From Lysobacterales bacterium (GTDB taxonomy: Bacteria > Pseudomonadota > Gammaproteobacteria > Xanthomonadales > Xanthomonadaceae), in contig JAFLDZ010000009.1 in assembly GCA_017302135.1 (NCBI GenBank), positions 1 to 64,000 of the forward strand: a stretch of DNA of 64,000 bases, given 5' to 3'. Made by a program: the position numbers and the translations under genes. Positions 49,071 through 58,356 of the stretch are shown piece by piece. The notes under the pieces were generated by a model. The model had not been told where the DNA came from, did not search any database, and saw only the letters and a list, made by a program, of their open reading frames with translations. Each line of letters opens with the position of its first letter. Position 1 is the stretch's first letter.

Positions 49071-49838
49071 ATGCTGCAGGAAACCACCGCCGCCGCAACC
49101 GGGGGCAACAGCGCCGCCGCTCTGAAGCAGATGGGTGTCGACCATCTGGTTGCAGAGATGATGTCCCACCCTGGCGACTACGTCGTCCAGCTCGCAGTTG
49201 CCGCCACCCTGGTCATCATGTCCGCGATGTCCTGGTACTGGATCGTGGTCAACTTCATCAAGAACATCAATCTCCGCCGTCGCGGCGATTCGGTGACCAG
49301 TACGTTCTGGGAAACCCCGAACGCACAGGACTCCATCCGCTTCATGGAAGAGCAGCCCAAGAGCGAACCGTTCTCGAAGATCGCGCTCGACGCCGCCCAG
49401 GCAGCTGCGCATCACCAGCGGCATGAAGGCTCACGTCTGGTCGAGTCCCTCAACCGTTCCGAGTTCGTCGACCGCGCTCTGCGTCAGGCCGTCACCCGCG
49501 AATCGATGGGCCTCGAAGGCGGCCTCACCGTCCTCGCCACCGTCGGTTCGACCGCGCCGTTCGTCGGCCTGCTCGGTACCGTGTGGGGCATCTACGGCGC
49601 CCTGATCAAGATCGGTGCGACCGGCCAGGCCTCTATCGACGCCGTTGCCGGTCCGGTCGGTGAAGCGCTGATCATGACCGCTGTCGGTCTGTTCGTCGCC
49701 ATCCCGGCGGTGCTCGCGTACAACTTCTTCGTGCGCAGCAACCGCATCACCAACAACAAGTTCGATACCTTCGCGCACGATCTGCACGACTTCTTCGCAA
49801 CCGGCGCACGCGTCGGCGAAGTCGGCGCCAAGCGCTGA
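49071..49838 (+). CDS. exbB: ExbB, MotA/TolQ/ExbB proton-channel subunit
   Basis: 255 aa. One early helix (VVQLAVAATLVIMSAMSWYW) and a pair in the conserved channel domain (LATVGSTAPFVGLLGTVWGI, EALIMTAVGLFVAIPAVLAY). The Thr-Ala-x-Gly/A motif of the family is present (ALIMTAVGLFVAIPA). It has an AAGAAAGG ribosome binding site close to the ATG. Channel subunit of the TonB motor, together with the following ExbD proteins. Confidence 0.95.
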   Translation: MLQETTAAATGGNSAAALKQMGVDHLVAEMMSHPGDYVVQLAVAATLVIMSAMSWYWIVVNFIKNINLRRRGDSVTSTFWETPNAQDSIRFMEEQPKSEPFSKIALDAAQAAAHHQRHEGSRLVESLNRSEFVDRALRQAVTRESMGLEGGLTVLATVGSTAPFVGLLGTVWGIYGALIKIGATGQASIDAVAGPVGEALIMTAVGLFVAIPAVLAYNFFVRSNRITNNKFDTFAHDLHDFFATGARVGEVGAKR

Positions 49839-49877
49839 TCCACGCGACGACGATCGAACCCTCGACGGAGTACAGCC

Positions 49878-50300
49878 ATGTCCTTCAGTACCGGTAACGA
49901 CAGCGGCGGCCCGATGTCAGAAATCAATGTCACGCCCCTCGTGGACGTGATGTTGGTGCTGTTGATCATTTTCATGATCACGGCGCCGCTGATGTCGCAC
50001 AAAACGAAGGTCGAGCTGCCACAGGCGACCCTCGATAACACTGAAGCCAACGTTCCTCCGGCGATGCCGATCACGGTCGCAGTCACCGAGGAAGGCCGTT
50101 ACTTCCTCAACGACGAGCCGATGACGCGCGAACTGCTGGAAAGCCGGCTTTCGGTCGAAGCCCAGAAAGTTCCGCAGCCGGCGGTCAACATCCGCGGCGA
50201 CAAGACCACCCGTTACCGTTTCGTCAACGACGTGGTCAACATCGCCCAGGCCCAAGGCATGCGCAAGGTCGGTTTCGTCGCCACCCGCGAACGCAACTGA
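49878..50300 (+). CDS. exbD: ExbD, TonB-system proton-channel subunit (copy 1)
   Basis: 140 aa. Single transmembrane helix with the functional Asp: [24 protein letters not shown], here written in two halves as [15 protein letters not shown] and IIFMITAP; the Asp is about residue 24. The periplasmic domain ends [20 protein letters not shown]. It lies 39 bases after exbB. Confidence 0.94.
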   Translation: MSFSTGNDSGGPMSEINVTPLVDVMLVLLIIFMITAPLMSHKTKVELPQATLDNTEANVPPAMPITVAVTEEGRYFLNDEPMTRELLESRLSVEAQKVPQPAVNIRGDKTTRYRFVNDVVNIAQAQGMRKVGFVATRERN

Positions 50301-50325
50301 CGCACACCAGACCGAGAACAGACGC

Positions 50326-50739
50326 ATGGCATTCGCATCCAACTCCGGTGGCGGCCCCATGGCCGACATGAACGTCACGCCCCTTGTGGACGTGATGCTC
50401 GTACTGCTGATCATCTTCATGGTGACCGCACCGATCCTGTCCTACCCGATCGACATCGATCTGCCCCAGCGGACCACCAACCCGCCGGAAAACCCGAAGG
50501 AACCGCCTGAGCCGATCAAGCTGCGTATCGACGCCTCGGGAACGGTCTTCTGGAATGACAGTCCGACGCCGGTGACAGCACTGCGCAGCATGATGAGCAG
50601 CGAAATCGAGCGCGATCCGAGCAATCAGCCTACCCTCGAAATCGACATGAACGAGGATGCGCAGTACGAAGTGCTCGCGAAGGTCCTGGCCTCGGCCAAG
50701 AACGCGGATATGAAGAAAATCGGTTTCGTAAAGAAGTAA
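50326..50739 (+). CDS. exbD: ExbD-type subunit (copy 2)
   Basis: 137 aa with [20 protein letters not shown] (the channel Asp about residue 22) and a Pro-rich beginning of the periplasmic part ([17 protein letters not shown]). Two exbD genes after exbB is the arrangement of Xanthomonas campestris, where the second ExbD is dispensable for iron uptake but needed in other roles, as I recall. It is 25 bases after copy 1. A terminator follows. Confidence 0.92.
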   Translation: MAFASNSGGGPMADMNVTPLVDVMLVLLIIFMVTAPILSYPIDIDLPQRTTNPPENPKEPPEPIKLRIDASGTVFWNDSPTPVTALRSMMSSEIERDPSNQPTLEIDMNEDAQYEVLAKVLASAKNADMKKIGFVKK

Positions 50740-50806
50740 ATCGCAACACCGGCCGGCGGCGGACCTGCAGCCCGTCGCCGACCTGTAAACCGCTTGCCTC
50801 AATTCA

Positions 50807-50836
50807 GACGCCGCCCGACCGGGCGGCGTTTTTTTA
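50807..50836 (+). terminator. Terminator of the tonB-exbB-exbD-exbD operon
   Basis: GACGCCGCCC / GGGCGGCGTT stem around GACC, followed by TTTTTTA. It separates the operon from the third exbD gene. Confidence 0.9.
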
Positions 50837-50910
50837 TGCGTCAGGGGGCTTGCAGGCAAAGTGCTGGCGCGAGTAACGTGGAACCGCACTCAACCGAGAG
50901 GAGCAGGCCC

Positions 50911-51312
50911 ATGGCATTCGCACAAGCGGAATTCCGGCAGGACGCCATTTCGGAAATGAACATCACGCCATTGGTGGATGTGATGTTGGTGATGCTGGTG
51001 ATCTTCATGGTCACCGCCCCCGTGTTCAGTCAGGCGATTCCCCTGCCGCTGGGACATCCTGTCAAGGGTGCGGTTGAACCGCCGCCGCCGATCGAACTGC
51101 GGATCGATGCCACCGGTGAGGTCTTCCTTGCAGGCCAACCGGTCCCGGTATCGGCGCTGTCCTCAATCTTTTCGGCGGAAATCGAGCGCGACGGCAAGCA
51201 ATTGCCGCCCCTGAGGATCGACGCCAACGGCGAAGCGGACTATCAGATCATCGCCAAAGTACTGGCCACTGCGCAGAACGCGGGTCTGCGCAACATCAGT
51301 TTCAAGCGCTAA
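50911..51312 (+). CDS. exbD: Third ExbD/TolR-type subunit
   Basis: 133 aa starting MAFAQAEFRQDAIS, with [20 protein letters not shown] (channel Asp about residue 25), and a shorter periplasmic domain (LRIDATGEVFLAG, VLATAQNAGLRNIS). A GAGAGGAG ribosome binding site precedes the ATG. It is behind the operon terminator and has its own presumed promoter, so it can be expressed separately from the main TonB motor. It starts like copy 2 (MAFA), suggesting duplication. Confidence 0.9.
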   Translation: MAFAQAEFRQDAISEMNITPLVDVMLVMLVIFMVTAPVFSQAIPLPLGHPVKGAVEPPPPIELRIDATGEVFLAGQPVPVSALSSIFSAEIERDGKQLPPLRIDANGEADYQIIAKVLATAQNAGLRNISFKR

Positions 51313-51357
51313 GCGTCATTGCGATCGCGGGCGGCAACATGCCGCTCGCGATGCGCA

Positions 51358-52107
51358 TCAGCGTCCGTCGATGACGGCCAGATAGCGCTTCACGGTCACA
51401 TCGAGCCCCGCATACAGCGCTTCGCTGATCAGTGCGTGGCCGATCGACACTTCAAGTACGGCAGGCACATCGCGCAGGAACCGGCCCAGATTCGCTTCAC
51501 TCAGATCGTGGCCCGCGTTGATGCCGAGTCCATGCGAGGCTGCATCGCGTGCGGTGTTCGCGAACGCTTCCAGCTGCAATCCAGGGGTGCCGGCGGCGAA
51601 GGCTTCGGCATACGGACCGGTGTATAGCTCGATACGATCGGCGCCGCTGGCGGCCGCGGCCGCGATGTCGGCGCCGGCATCCGCGAACAGACTGACGCGG
51701 CAGCCAAGTGCTTTCAGGTCAGCGACCTGCGTGCGCAGGGCGTCGAGGTCGCGAACGAAATCGAAGCCATGATCCGATGTGAGTTGACCATCGCCATCCG
51801 GGACGAGCGTTGCCTGTGCGGGATGCGTTTCCGCGCACAACGCATGGAAGCCAGGGTATCCCGCCCGCGGCGGCGCGAACGGATTGCCTTCGAGATTGAA
51901 TTCGACGTCATAACGTCGGGTCAGTTCGGCCAGTGCGTAGACGTCATCGGCGCGGATATGACGCGCATCGGGGCGAGGGTGAACGGTGATGCCATGCGCG
52001 CCAGCGTCGAGGCAGACGCGGGCAGCAGTGACCACATCGGGATCGTGACCGCCGCGCGAATTGCGCAGCACGGCGATCTTGTTGACGTTGACGCTGAGAA
52101 CGGTCAA
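51358..52107 (-). CDS. pdxJ: Pyridoxine 5'-phosphate synthase
   Basis: Condenses 3-amino-2-oxopropyl phosphate with deoxyxylulose phosphate to pyridoxine phosphate. About 249 aa from a TTG start: [23 protein letters not shown] barrel motifs: [71 protein letters not shown] and [15 protein letters not shown] longer ATG frame to 52200 would overlap the neighbouring small gene and adds nothing conserved. Same place, after exbD, as in Xanthomonas. Confidence 0.93.
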   Translation of the reverse strand: MTVLSVNVNKIAVLRNSRGGHDPDVVTAARVCLDAGAHGITVHPRPDARHIRADDVYALAELTRRYDVEFNLEGNPFAPPRAGYPGFHALCAETHPAQATLVPDGDGQLTSDHGFDFVRDLDALRTQVADLKALGCRVSLFADAGADIAAAAASGADRIELYTGPYAEAFAAGTPGLQLEAFANTARDAASHGLGINAGHDLSEANLGRFLRDVPAVLEVSIGHALISEALYAGLDVTVKRYLAVIDGR

Positions 52108-52141
52108 AGCGGTGCAGTCGTAAACGATACGCGGAAGCCGT

Positions 52142-52423
52142 TCAAGACTGCGCGGTGTCGCCCGCGCCGGGCGTCGCTGTAGCGGCGGCGGCTTCCGCAC
52201 GCTTGGCCTCGGCCTGCTCGCGCAGCCTGCGCAGTTCCTGTGGGTCGATCAGCATGGTTTCGCTGCGGGCGCTGTTGCCGACGCGCTGCGCCAGCAAACC
52301 CATGATCGCGAAGATGCTCAGGCCCAGCGACGCCAGCACACAGAGGATCACCATCGCCATCGAGGTGGCATTGAGTGCGACCAGAAACAGGCCGACAGCG
52401 ATGAGAAGAAGTAGCCAAGGCAT
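52142..52423 (-). CDS. Small membrane protein of unknown function
   Basis: 93 aa: [20 protein letters not shown] (helix 1), then [20 protein letters not shown] (helix 2), then a charged coiled coil ([20 protein letters not shown]). A conserved hypothetical of xanthomonads between pdxJ and cls, I believe. No enzymatic motif. Confidence 0.75.
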   Translation of the reverse strand: MPWLLLLIAVGLFLVALNATSMAMVILCVLASLGLSIFAIMGLLAQRVGNSARSETMLIDPQELRRLREQAEAKRAEAAAATATPGAGDTAQS

Positions 52424-52554
52424 GGGTCGCGTCCTTACCGGAAAGGGTGCCGGAGGAATGGGGGACGGGCGTCAGTCTACTCCGGAGCTGCACTGCGCCG
52501 ACAGGCCGCCGGCCGGCCGGGCCGTGCCGTCCGTCGCCGCTGCGGCGGCATGGC

Positions 52555-54024
52555 CTACAGCAACGGCGACATCAGCCGGGCCAGTGCTTCCGGCAGCCGG
52601 GTGCCGAACAGCGGTCGCCGCCGATCGGCTCTTACCCGGGGTGCGCTGGCGAATTCGCCCTCGATCAACTTCGTCATCCGTTCGCCGAGGTCGCGATCCT
52701 GGAACAACACCGACACTTCGAAATTCAGGCGGAAACTTCGATGGTCGAAATTCGCGCTGCCCACGATCACCGACGCGTCGTCCACCAGCAGCGCCTTGGT
52801 ATGCAGCATTCGTGGCCCGTATTCGTAGATCTTCACGCCCGCAGCGAGCAGGTCGTCGTAATACGAGCGTGCAGCCAACGTGACCAGACGCGAATCGCTC
52901 ATTCGCGGCACGACCAGCCGCACGTCGAGACCGCCGAGTGCGGCCGATGTCAGCGCCATCATCGCGGCTTCGCCAGGGACGAAGTAGGGTGTGACCAGCC
53001 ACACGCGTTCGCGCGCGCCGTGGATCAGGCTGACGTGCAGACGGTGGATCGCTTCCCATGATGAATCCGGGCCCGAGGTCAGGACCTGCGCCGAAATCGC
53101 GCCGGGCACAGGCTCCGGCAATGTCCGTGCGATATCGGAAATGAAATCGCGCTCGCCGGTGACGTAGACCCAATCCTCGGCGAATACGAGTTGCAGCGCG
53201 CGCACCGTATCGCCTTCGATACGCAGATGCAGGTCGCGGTAGGCATCGCTGCGCAGGCGTTCGTTTTCGTCGTCGGTGATGTTGATGCCGCCGGTATAGG
53301 CGACAAGGTTGTCGATCACCACGATCTTGCGGTGGGTACGCATGTTCAACCACGGGCGCGACCAGAATTTCCAGAACCGTGTCGGATGGAACCACGCGAG
53401 TTCAGCGCCGGCATCGATCAGCGGTGCGAGAAACCCGCGCGAGCATTTGCCGGAGCCGATCGCATCCAACAGCAGGCGCACGCGTACGCCACGCCCGGCA
53501 CAGGCCACAAGCGCATCGCGCAACGCGGTGCCGCTGCGATCCGGGGTGAAGATGTAGTACTCCAGATGCACATGATGCTGCGCGCGACCGATATCGTCGA
53601 TCAGCGCGTCGTACTTCGCTGCACCGTCGATCAGCAGACGGACGTCGCGCGCGGTGGTCGGCGCGAGCCCGGTCGCGGCCTGCGCGAGCTTCGCGAGTTC
53701 CAGGGCTTCGGGCGAACAGGCCGCGCTGCAGACGGCGTTGCCCAGCGCATCGCCTTCCAGACGGCTGCGCGCACGTCGCAACCGCTGACGCTGGATCTTC
53801 TGCGGCCCGAGCAAGTGATAGATCGCGAAACCGACGTACGGCAACAGCGCCAGACCGAGCAGCCAGCTCAATGTCGCCACCGGCTCGCGCTTCTGCAGCA
53901 CGATCCAGCCGCCTAGCAGAACCAGATACGTCGCCCAGCCGATCAACAGCACAGGACCGATCTTCGACCCGATCACCGGGATCTGGTGCAGCCAGTCCCA
54001 CAGCCAACCCCAGATTTCGAACAT
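52555..54024 (-). CDS. cls: Cardiolipin synthase
   Basis: 489 aa of the phospholipase D superfamily. Two N-terminal helices (IPVIGSKIGPVLLIGWATYL; LALLPYVGFAIYHLLG). The first HKD motif is HRKIVVIDN (His about 236); the second is HTKALLVDD with SANFDHRSFRL (His about 420). It forms cardiolipin from phosphatidylglycerol. The open frame on the same strand up to 54997 in a different register is an artefact. Confidence 0.93.
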   Translation of the reverse strand: MFEIWGWLWDWLHQIPVIGSKIGPVLLIGWATYLVLLGGWIVLQKREPVATLSWLLGLALLPYVGFAIYHLLGPQKIQRQRLRRARSRLEGDALGNAVCSAACSPEALELAKLAQAATGLAPTTARDVRLLIDGAAKYDALIDDIGRAQHHVHLEYYIFTPDRSGTALRDALVACAGRGVRVRLLLDAIGSGKCSRGFLAPLIDAGAELAWFHPTRFWKFWSRPWLNMRTHRKIVVIDNLVAYTGGINITDDENERLRSDAYRDLHLRIEGDTVRALQLVFAEDWVYVTGERDFISDIARTLPEPVPGAISAQVLTSGPDSSWEAIHRLHVSLIHGARERVWLVTPYFVPGEAAMMALTSAALGGLDVRLVVPRMSDSRLVTLAARSYYDDLLAAGVKIYEYGPRMLHTKALLVDDASVIVGSANFDHRSFRLNFEVSVLFQDRDLGERMTKLIEGEFASAPRVRADRRRPLFGTRLPEALARLMSPLL

Positions 54025-54076
54025 GCCCGAGAACTCCGTCGCAGCGATTGCGACTTGCGCGCGCTAGCCTACTCCG

Positions 54077-55216
54077 ATGGCACAAAGCGGCAAAGTCGAC
54101 GACGCGACCCACAACCTGCTGCGCAGTGGACCGATGAAAGGCCGCGGTGCGGCGTCGTTCGTACGCGGACGTTTCGAAAAGACCGTCGCTGAGGCCGAAG
54201 ACGATGGCTGGGGTTCGGTCTATGCCAGCGACGAAGACGGCGCAGATCCATTGCCCAGACAACTGCGCACCGAAGTCACCGAAGAACGCGCGCGCAGCAT
54301 CATCAGTCGCAACCAGTCGCCGGACATTCCATTCAGTCAATCGCTCAATCCGTACCGTGGTTGCGAGCATGGCTGCGTGTACTGTTTCGCGCGGCCTTCG
54401 CATGCGTATCTCGATCTCTCGCCGGGTCTCGATTTCGAAACGAAGCTGTACGCGAAGACCAATGCCGCCGAACTGCTGCGCAGGGAATTCTCGCGAAAAG
54501 CCTATCGCTGTTCGCCCATTTCGCTGGGGATCAACACCGACGCCTACCAGCCGATCGAACGGCGCTATCGCATCACCCGGCAACTGCTGGAAGTCTTCGC
54601 CGAATGCCGGCATCCGGTGAGCCTGATCACCAAGAGCGCGTTGATCCTGCGCGATATCGATCTGCTCGCACCGATGGCGCAGCAGGGTCTGGTGACGGTG
54701 TATGTCTCGATCACTTCGCTCGACAACCAGCTCTCGTCGAAGCTCGAACCGCGCGCCGCTGCGCCGCATACGCGCCTGAAGACCGTGCAGGCGCTGCACG
54801 AAGCCGGCATTCCCGTCGGCACGATGGTGGCACCGGTCATTCCGATGATCACCGACCGTGAGATCGAACACATCCTTGAAGCTGCCTATGCCCACGGTGC
54901 GCGCGCCGCCGGCTACGTGCTGCTGCGCCTCCCGCATGAACTGAAGGAAGTCTGGCGCGAATGGCTGGCGCTGCATTACCCGGAACGCGCCGCGCACGTG
55001 ATGAGCCTCGTGCAGCAGATGCGTGGCGGCAAGGACTACGACAGCGCCTACGGCACCCGCATGCGTGGCGAAGGTCCGTTCGCGGATCTCATCGCGATGC
55101 GCTTCGCGAAAGCGTACAAGCGGATCGGGTTCGGAAGGTTGCCGGCGTTGGATTGTTCGAGGATTCTGCCGCCAGTGGGGGAGAAGCCTGATTCACCGCA
55201 GGGGTCGTTATTCTGA
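54077..55216 (+). CDS. PA0069-family radical SAM protein (SPL-like)
   Basis: 379 aa. The [4Fe-4S] ligands are in RGCEHGCVYCFARPSH (C-x3-C-x2-C, about residue 95). Typical flanking NPYRGCEHGC, SLGINTDAYQPIER and ITKSALILRD follow, placing it in the radical SAM group related to spore photoproduct lyase-like Rv2578c/PA0069. The substrate is not established. The sequence LEPRAAAPHTRLKTVQ and RAAGYVLLRLPHELKEVW is as in that group. It is divergent from cls with a 52-base gap, so the two may share promoter sequences. Confidence 0.9.
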   Translation: MAQSGKVDDATHNLLRSGPMKGRGAASFVRGRFEKTVAEAEDDGWGSVYASDEDGADPLPRQLRTEVTEERARSIISRNQSPDIPFSQSLNPYRGCEHGCVYCFARPSHAYLDLSPGLDFETKLYAKTNAAELLRREFSRKAYRCSPISLGINTDAYQPIERRYRITRQLLEVFAECRHPVSLITKSALILRDIDLLAPMAQQGLVTVYVSITSLDNQLSSKLEPRAAAPHTRLKTVQALHEAGIPVGTMVAPVIPMITDREIEHILEAAYAHGARAAGYVLLRLPHELKEVWREWLALHYPERAAHVMSLVQQMRGGKDYDSAYGTRMRGEGPFADLIAMRFAKAYKRIGFGRLPALDCSRILPPVGEKPDSPQGSLF

Positions 55217-55230
55217 ATCCGCCGGTTGCG

Positions 55231-55254
55231 CCTCTCCCCGCGCTGGGGGAGAGG
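55231..55254. repeat. Palindrome between convergent genes
   Basis: CCTCTCCCC / GGGGAGAGG inverted repeat with a 6-base loop. It is related to the arms of the element inside hrpB and may terminate both the radical SAM gene and the minus-strand gene at 55274. Confidence 0.65.
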
Positions 55255-55273
55255 ACGCAGGCGCCGCGATGCG

Positions 55274-55783
55274 CTACGGGCTGGTACCGAAGCGGATGCG
55301 TTCGGGGCCGCCCAGCGGATTGTCGGCGCTGCTGATCAGGCAATTGGTCTGGGCGTTCAATTCCAGGATCAGGTTGCTCACCGGCGATGCGAACTGGTCG
55401 TTCACGCTGAACAGCACGCCGTACAGCGGCAACGGGCCCGGCTTGGGCGTCATGTACAAACCGAAGGCGTATTGGCCGTAGATGCCCAGCGGATGCAGCG
55501 AGTAGGTCTTGCCCATCAGCGTCGACTTGGCCGACATGATCAAAGTCTGCGTGTTGATGCTGTAGGTGCTGTGTACTTTCTGTCCCAGCACTTTCGCGAA
55601 CTGCGTGGCGCAGATCTGGTCCTTGGAGGGATCGGGCGAACCGTTCTTCTGCAAACCTTTCGCAGTCTTCAACAACAACGTCACATCGCCGGTGTGCACC
55701 GGACTTGCGGCCTGCGCCTGCGACATGGCTATCCCGATGACGACGAACGATGCGGCCAGCACTGTGGTGGTCGAACGAAGCAT
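55274..55783 (-). CDS. Exported hypothetical protein
   Basis: 169 aa with a Sec signal (VLAASFVVIGIAMSQAQA, cleavage near residue 26). The mature part is beta-rich with two Cys (DQICATQFAKVLG, NCLISSADNP) and no motif I recognise. Convergent with the radical SAM gene. It has an AGGAGAA ribosome binding site a few bases upstream. Confidence 0.75.
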   Translation of the reverse strand: MLRSTTTVLAASFVVIGIAMSQAQAASPVHTGDVTLLLKTAKGLQKNGSPDPSKDQICATQFAKVLGQKVHSTYSINTQTLIMSAKSTLMGKTYSLHPLGIYGQYAFGLYMTPKPGPLPLYGVLFSVNDQFASPVSNLILELNAQTNCLISSADNPLGGPERIRFGTSP

Positions 55784-56206
55784 GGTGTTCTCCTTGAATG
55801 ATGCAGTGACGATCGGATGCGTAGCCAGCGTCGTGTCGACGTTGCCGAAATCTCCGCAGACAGCCTGCGGGCCATCGCGTAACCGTGATACGCCCCGCCG
55901 CGCGCGAATACAACGGTGAAGGCACGCGATCGAGCGAAAAAACCGGAAAACCTGTCATATACGGCAGGGTGGGCGCATCCCGGGTGTGGGTCAACAGCGG
56001 CTCTTCGATGTCATCGACACGCCTGGTGCAGGCCGTCAGCAAGTAGTTTCCACGGAATATCCAACGACATCAAAAACAGCGCTTCACTCGCGGTGTTTGC
56101 TCTGCCCGCCGGAGTGGGTGAGAGATGTTTTCACCGTTGGTCTCGGCGAGAGGGATGGCGGGCCGGGGCCTGCCCTACGACTGCATCGATATGAGTACGA
56201 AGGTTG
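55784..56206. other. Intergenic stretch with no supported gene
   Basis: About 420 bases upstream of the exported hypothetical gene and downstream of the 2OG oxygenase gene. Open frames on both strands are short and Arg/Ser-rich. No repeat or RNA structure stood out. Confidence 0.5.
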
Positions 56207-56908
56207 TCACGTCTGCCCGTACAACACTTCCGCCCGCTGAAACAAAACCCAACTCGTTGCGATGAATTTGTCGCCACCCTTGGGCCGATTGCCGCGATGC
56301 GTGTGTGTGAAACCGGCGGGTGCGATCAGCAGCGAGCCGGTCTGCGGTTTGATCTTCCGATCCTGGTACATGAACTCGGTTTCGCCTTCCTCGAACTCGT
56401 CGTTGAGATACAGCGTCCACAGCAGATGCCGATGCAGGGTTTCGCAGCTCGCGTCGCGCGGGTACTGCTCGCAGTGCCAGTACGGGTAGCCGCCTTCGTC
56501 GGCGCGGTACCACTGCAGGTTGATGCTGGCCGGGCGCAGACAGGTGCGGACCAGTTCGATGATGCCGGCATCGTCCTTCGCGACCATGTCCTCGGCCGAC
56601 AGCCGCCGCAGCTGGCCGTCCGGGCCCGGCTGCTGGAGCATCAGCGGCGCAATCAATGTTTGCGGGTATTCGCGCAGGTAGCGGATCAGGCTGCCGAGCA
56701 TGGCCATGTTCAGGGCTTCCTCGACCTGCTGCCATTCCGGGTTGCCGGTGATGGTGATGTCGCGGCTGTGCTTGAGCTCGGGATAGACGCCGCCGCCGAC
56801 TTGTCCGGGGCGCAGCCCGTTGCTCTGGCGGATGTAGCCGACGATCTGGGCGCAGGTCTCGCGCGGCAAGGCTTCGGGGGTGATGGTGATGAAATCCTTG
56901 TCGCTCAT
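56207..56908 (-). CDS. 2OG-Fe(II) oxygenase family protein
   Basis: 233 aa. The prolyl-hydroxylase-like core shows QWYRADEGGYPYWHCEQYP. The metal site reads H145-C-E147 (H-x-E rather than H-x-D), with the distal FTHTHRG (His about 202) and downstream LYLNDEFEEGETEF. The N-terminus is family-like (TPEALPRETCAQIVGYIRQS). The H-x-E variant still permits iron binding in some members. The substrate is unknown. The gene is isolated, with a 420-base gap on each side. It is unrelated in sequence to the cassette oxygenase at 2727. Confidence 0.8.
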   Translation of the reverse strand: MSDKDFITITPEALPRETCAQIVGYIRQSNGLRPGQVGGGVYPELKHSRDITITGNPEWQQVEEALNMAMLGSLIRYLREYPQTLIAPLMLQQPGPDGQLRRLSAEDMVAKDDAGIIELVRTCLRPASINLQWYRADEGGYPYWHCEQYPRDASCETLHRHLLWTLYLNDEFEEGETEFMYQDRKIKPQTGSLLIAPAGFTHTHRGNRPKGGDKFIATSWVLFQRAEVLYGQT

Positions 56909-57080
56909 GACGGTCGCTCCGTGGCTTGGGCGTCGAATGCAGGCTGGCGGTGGCGTGCGCCCTGCTCCCGGACAGGGTCATGGCGGCAGGCGCATTTTCA
57001 CCTACCGGGACGCCAGTGTCGTCCTGGGCCGGCAAGAGACGGGAAAGGCCGGTTTCGCCGCAGTCTTTTCAGCTAAGTGT

Positions 57081-57109
57081 TTGCCGGCGAACGCTTTCCC
57101 GGGCATAAT
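57081..57109 (+). promoter_or_regulatory. Probable sigma70 promoter of rpmB-rpmG
   Basis: TTGCCG (57081-57086), a 17-base spacer, and CATAAT (57104-57109). This predicts a leader of about 215 bases before rpmB, long enough for autoregulatory structure. The rest of the 56909-57328 gap holds no supported gene. Confidence 0.6.
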
Positions 57110-57328
57110 GCGCGGCTCGTTACGCCCGGCCCGCTTCATTACGGTCGGAGGGCCGGCCCGCGATGCCGCCCGCCAGCGCAGCGACACCAAAACACATCCC
57201 GTCTCGCAAGGTGGCTGTCCGGACCGATCCGTCGATCCGTGCCGACACCGGGGCCGCCGTCTCCCGGGCTATGGGAGGCCACCGCAGATCGCACGATCCG
57301 TCGCGCGTTCTTATCGATAGAGGTACGT

Positions 57329-57565
57329 ATGTCCCGCGAATGCCAAGTGACCGGCAAGCGCGTGCAGAGCGGCAACAACGTCTCGCACGCCAACAACAAG
57401 ACCCGCCGCCGCTTCATGCCCAATCTCCACGAACGCCGCTTCTGGGTGGCTTCCGAGAACCGCTGGGTGAAGCTCCGCGTCTCCGCCAATGCCCTGCGCA
57501 CCATCGACAAGAACGGCATCGATGCCGTGCTCGCCGAACTCCGCGCACGCGGCGAAAAGATCTGA
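57329..57565 (+). CDS. rpmB: 50S ribosomal protein L28
   Basis: 78 aa: [20 protein letters not shown], then [20 protein letters not shown], ending [17 protein letters not shown]. Standard L28, starting at the 57329 ATG. rpmG follows 13 bases later. Confidence 0.97.
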   Translation: MSRECQVTGKRVQSGNNVSHANNKTRRRFMPNLHERRFWVASENRWVKLRVSANALRTIDKNGIDAVLAELRARGEKI

Positions 57566-57578
57566 GGAGGATTCAACC

Positions 57579-57743
57579 ATGGCTTCCAAACGCGACAAAA
57601 TCCGCCTGATTTCTTCGGCCGGTACCGGTCATTTCTACACGACCGACAAGAACAAGAAGAACACGCCTGCCAAGATGGAGATCAAGAAGTACGATCCCGT
57701 CGTCCGCAAGCACGTGATGTACAAGGAAGGCAAAATCAAATAA
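57579..57743 (+). CDS. rpmG: 50S ribosomal protein L33
   Basis: 54 aa: [40 protein letters not shown], ending [14 protein letters not shown]. It lacks the zinc-binding cysteine pairs, i.e. the C-minus form usual in gammaproteobacteria. A GAGGAGG ribosome binding site is present. Confidence 0.97.
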   Translation: MASKRDKIRLISSAGTGHFYTTDKNKKNTPAKMEIKKYDPVVRKHVMYKEGKIK

Positions 57744-57784
57744 GTCCGCGCGACTTGTTCGACTTCTGATTTGTTTGACTTCCA

Positions 57785-57815
57785 CGAAGCCCGCCGCATG
57801 GCGGGCTTCGTCGTT
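57785..57815 (+). terminator. Terminator of rpmB-rpmG
   Basis: CGAAGCCCGCC / GGCGGGCTTCG stem around GCAT, followed by TCGTTT, 42 bases after rpmG. Confidence 0.75.
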
Positions 57816-57867
57816 TCCGGGATGTCGCACCGCCCTGTTTCCAATACCCGTCGCTGTCGACGTGGAT

Positions 57868-58356
57868 TCACGCCGATATGCGTACGAAATCCATCGTCCA
57901 GTTGGTTTCCCAACTATTCCCGCCATCGGCTGAAAAGGCCTGCTCCCATCGCGCGGCGTCCGCGTCGAGAAGCGTCCACGTGAAACGGACTTTGATCGGC
58001 GTACCGTCGAACGTGTCGTCTGCGTAAAACAAGCCTGTTCCACCCTCGAATCGTCCAACGACGGGAACGTCCAGGTGATGCGGCCGCCGCCCATCCAGCC
58101 ACCAGATCGCCCACGTACCCGTCGCGGGATCGAATGCGCGCATGGCGACGGCCCGGTACGCGCCATCGGGCAGTTCCAGCATATTGTCTTCGAGATTGCC
58201 GAAGCCACCCAGGATCTTCCGGGTGGTCGATGTTCCCTCGAATTCAACCCAAGCGGTGCAACCGGAGAGTCGTTCTTTGACACGGCGATGATAGACACGC
58301 CAATCGCCGATCAAGAAATCGAAATCGTCCGCACTGGACGTGTGCCGATCGCTCAT
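57868..58356 (-). CDS. DUF1579-like protein (cytosolic copy)
   Basis: 162 aa starting MSDRHTSSADDFDFLIGDWR. A beta-barrel of the DUF1579 type: DFDFLIGDWRVYHRRV, GCTAWVEFEGTSTTRKILGG, then WAIWWLDGRRPHHLD and the closing WEQAFSADGGNSW. It has no signal, unlike the partner upstream. Its start overlaps the upstream stop (ATGA), so the two are co-translated. A lipocalin-like binding role is likely; no ligand is known. Confidence 0.8.
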   Translation of the reverse strand: MSDRHTSSADDFDFLIGDWRVYHRRVKERLSGCTAWVEFEGTSTTRKILGGFGNLEDNMLELPDGAYRAVAMRAFDPATGTWAIWWLDGRRPHHLDVPVVGRFEGGTGLFYADDTFDGTPIKVRFTWTLLDADAARWEQAFSADGGNSWETNWTMDFVRISA

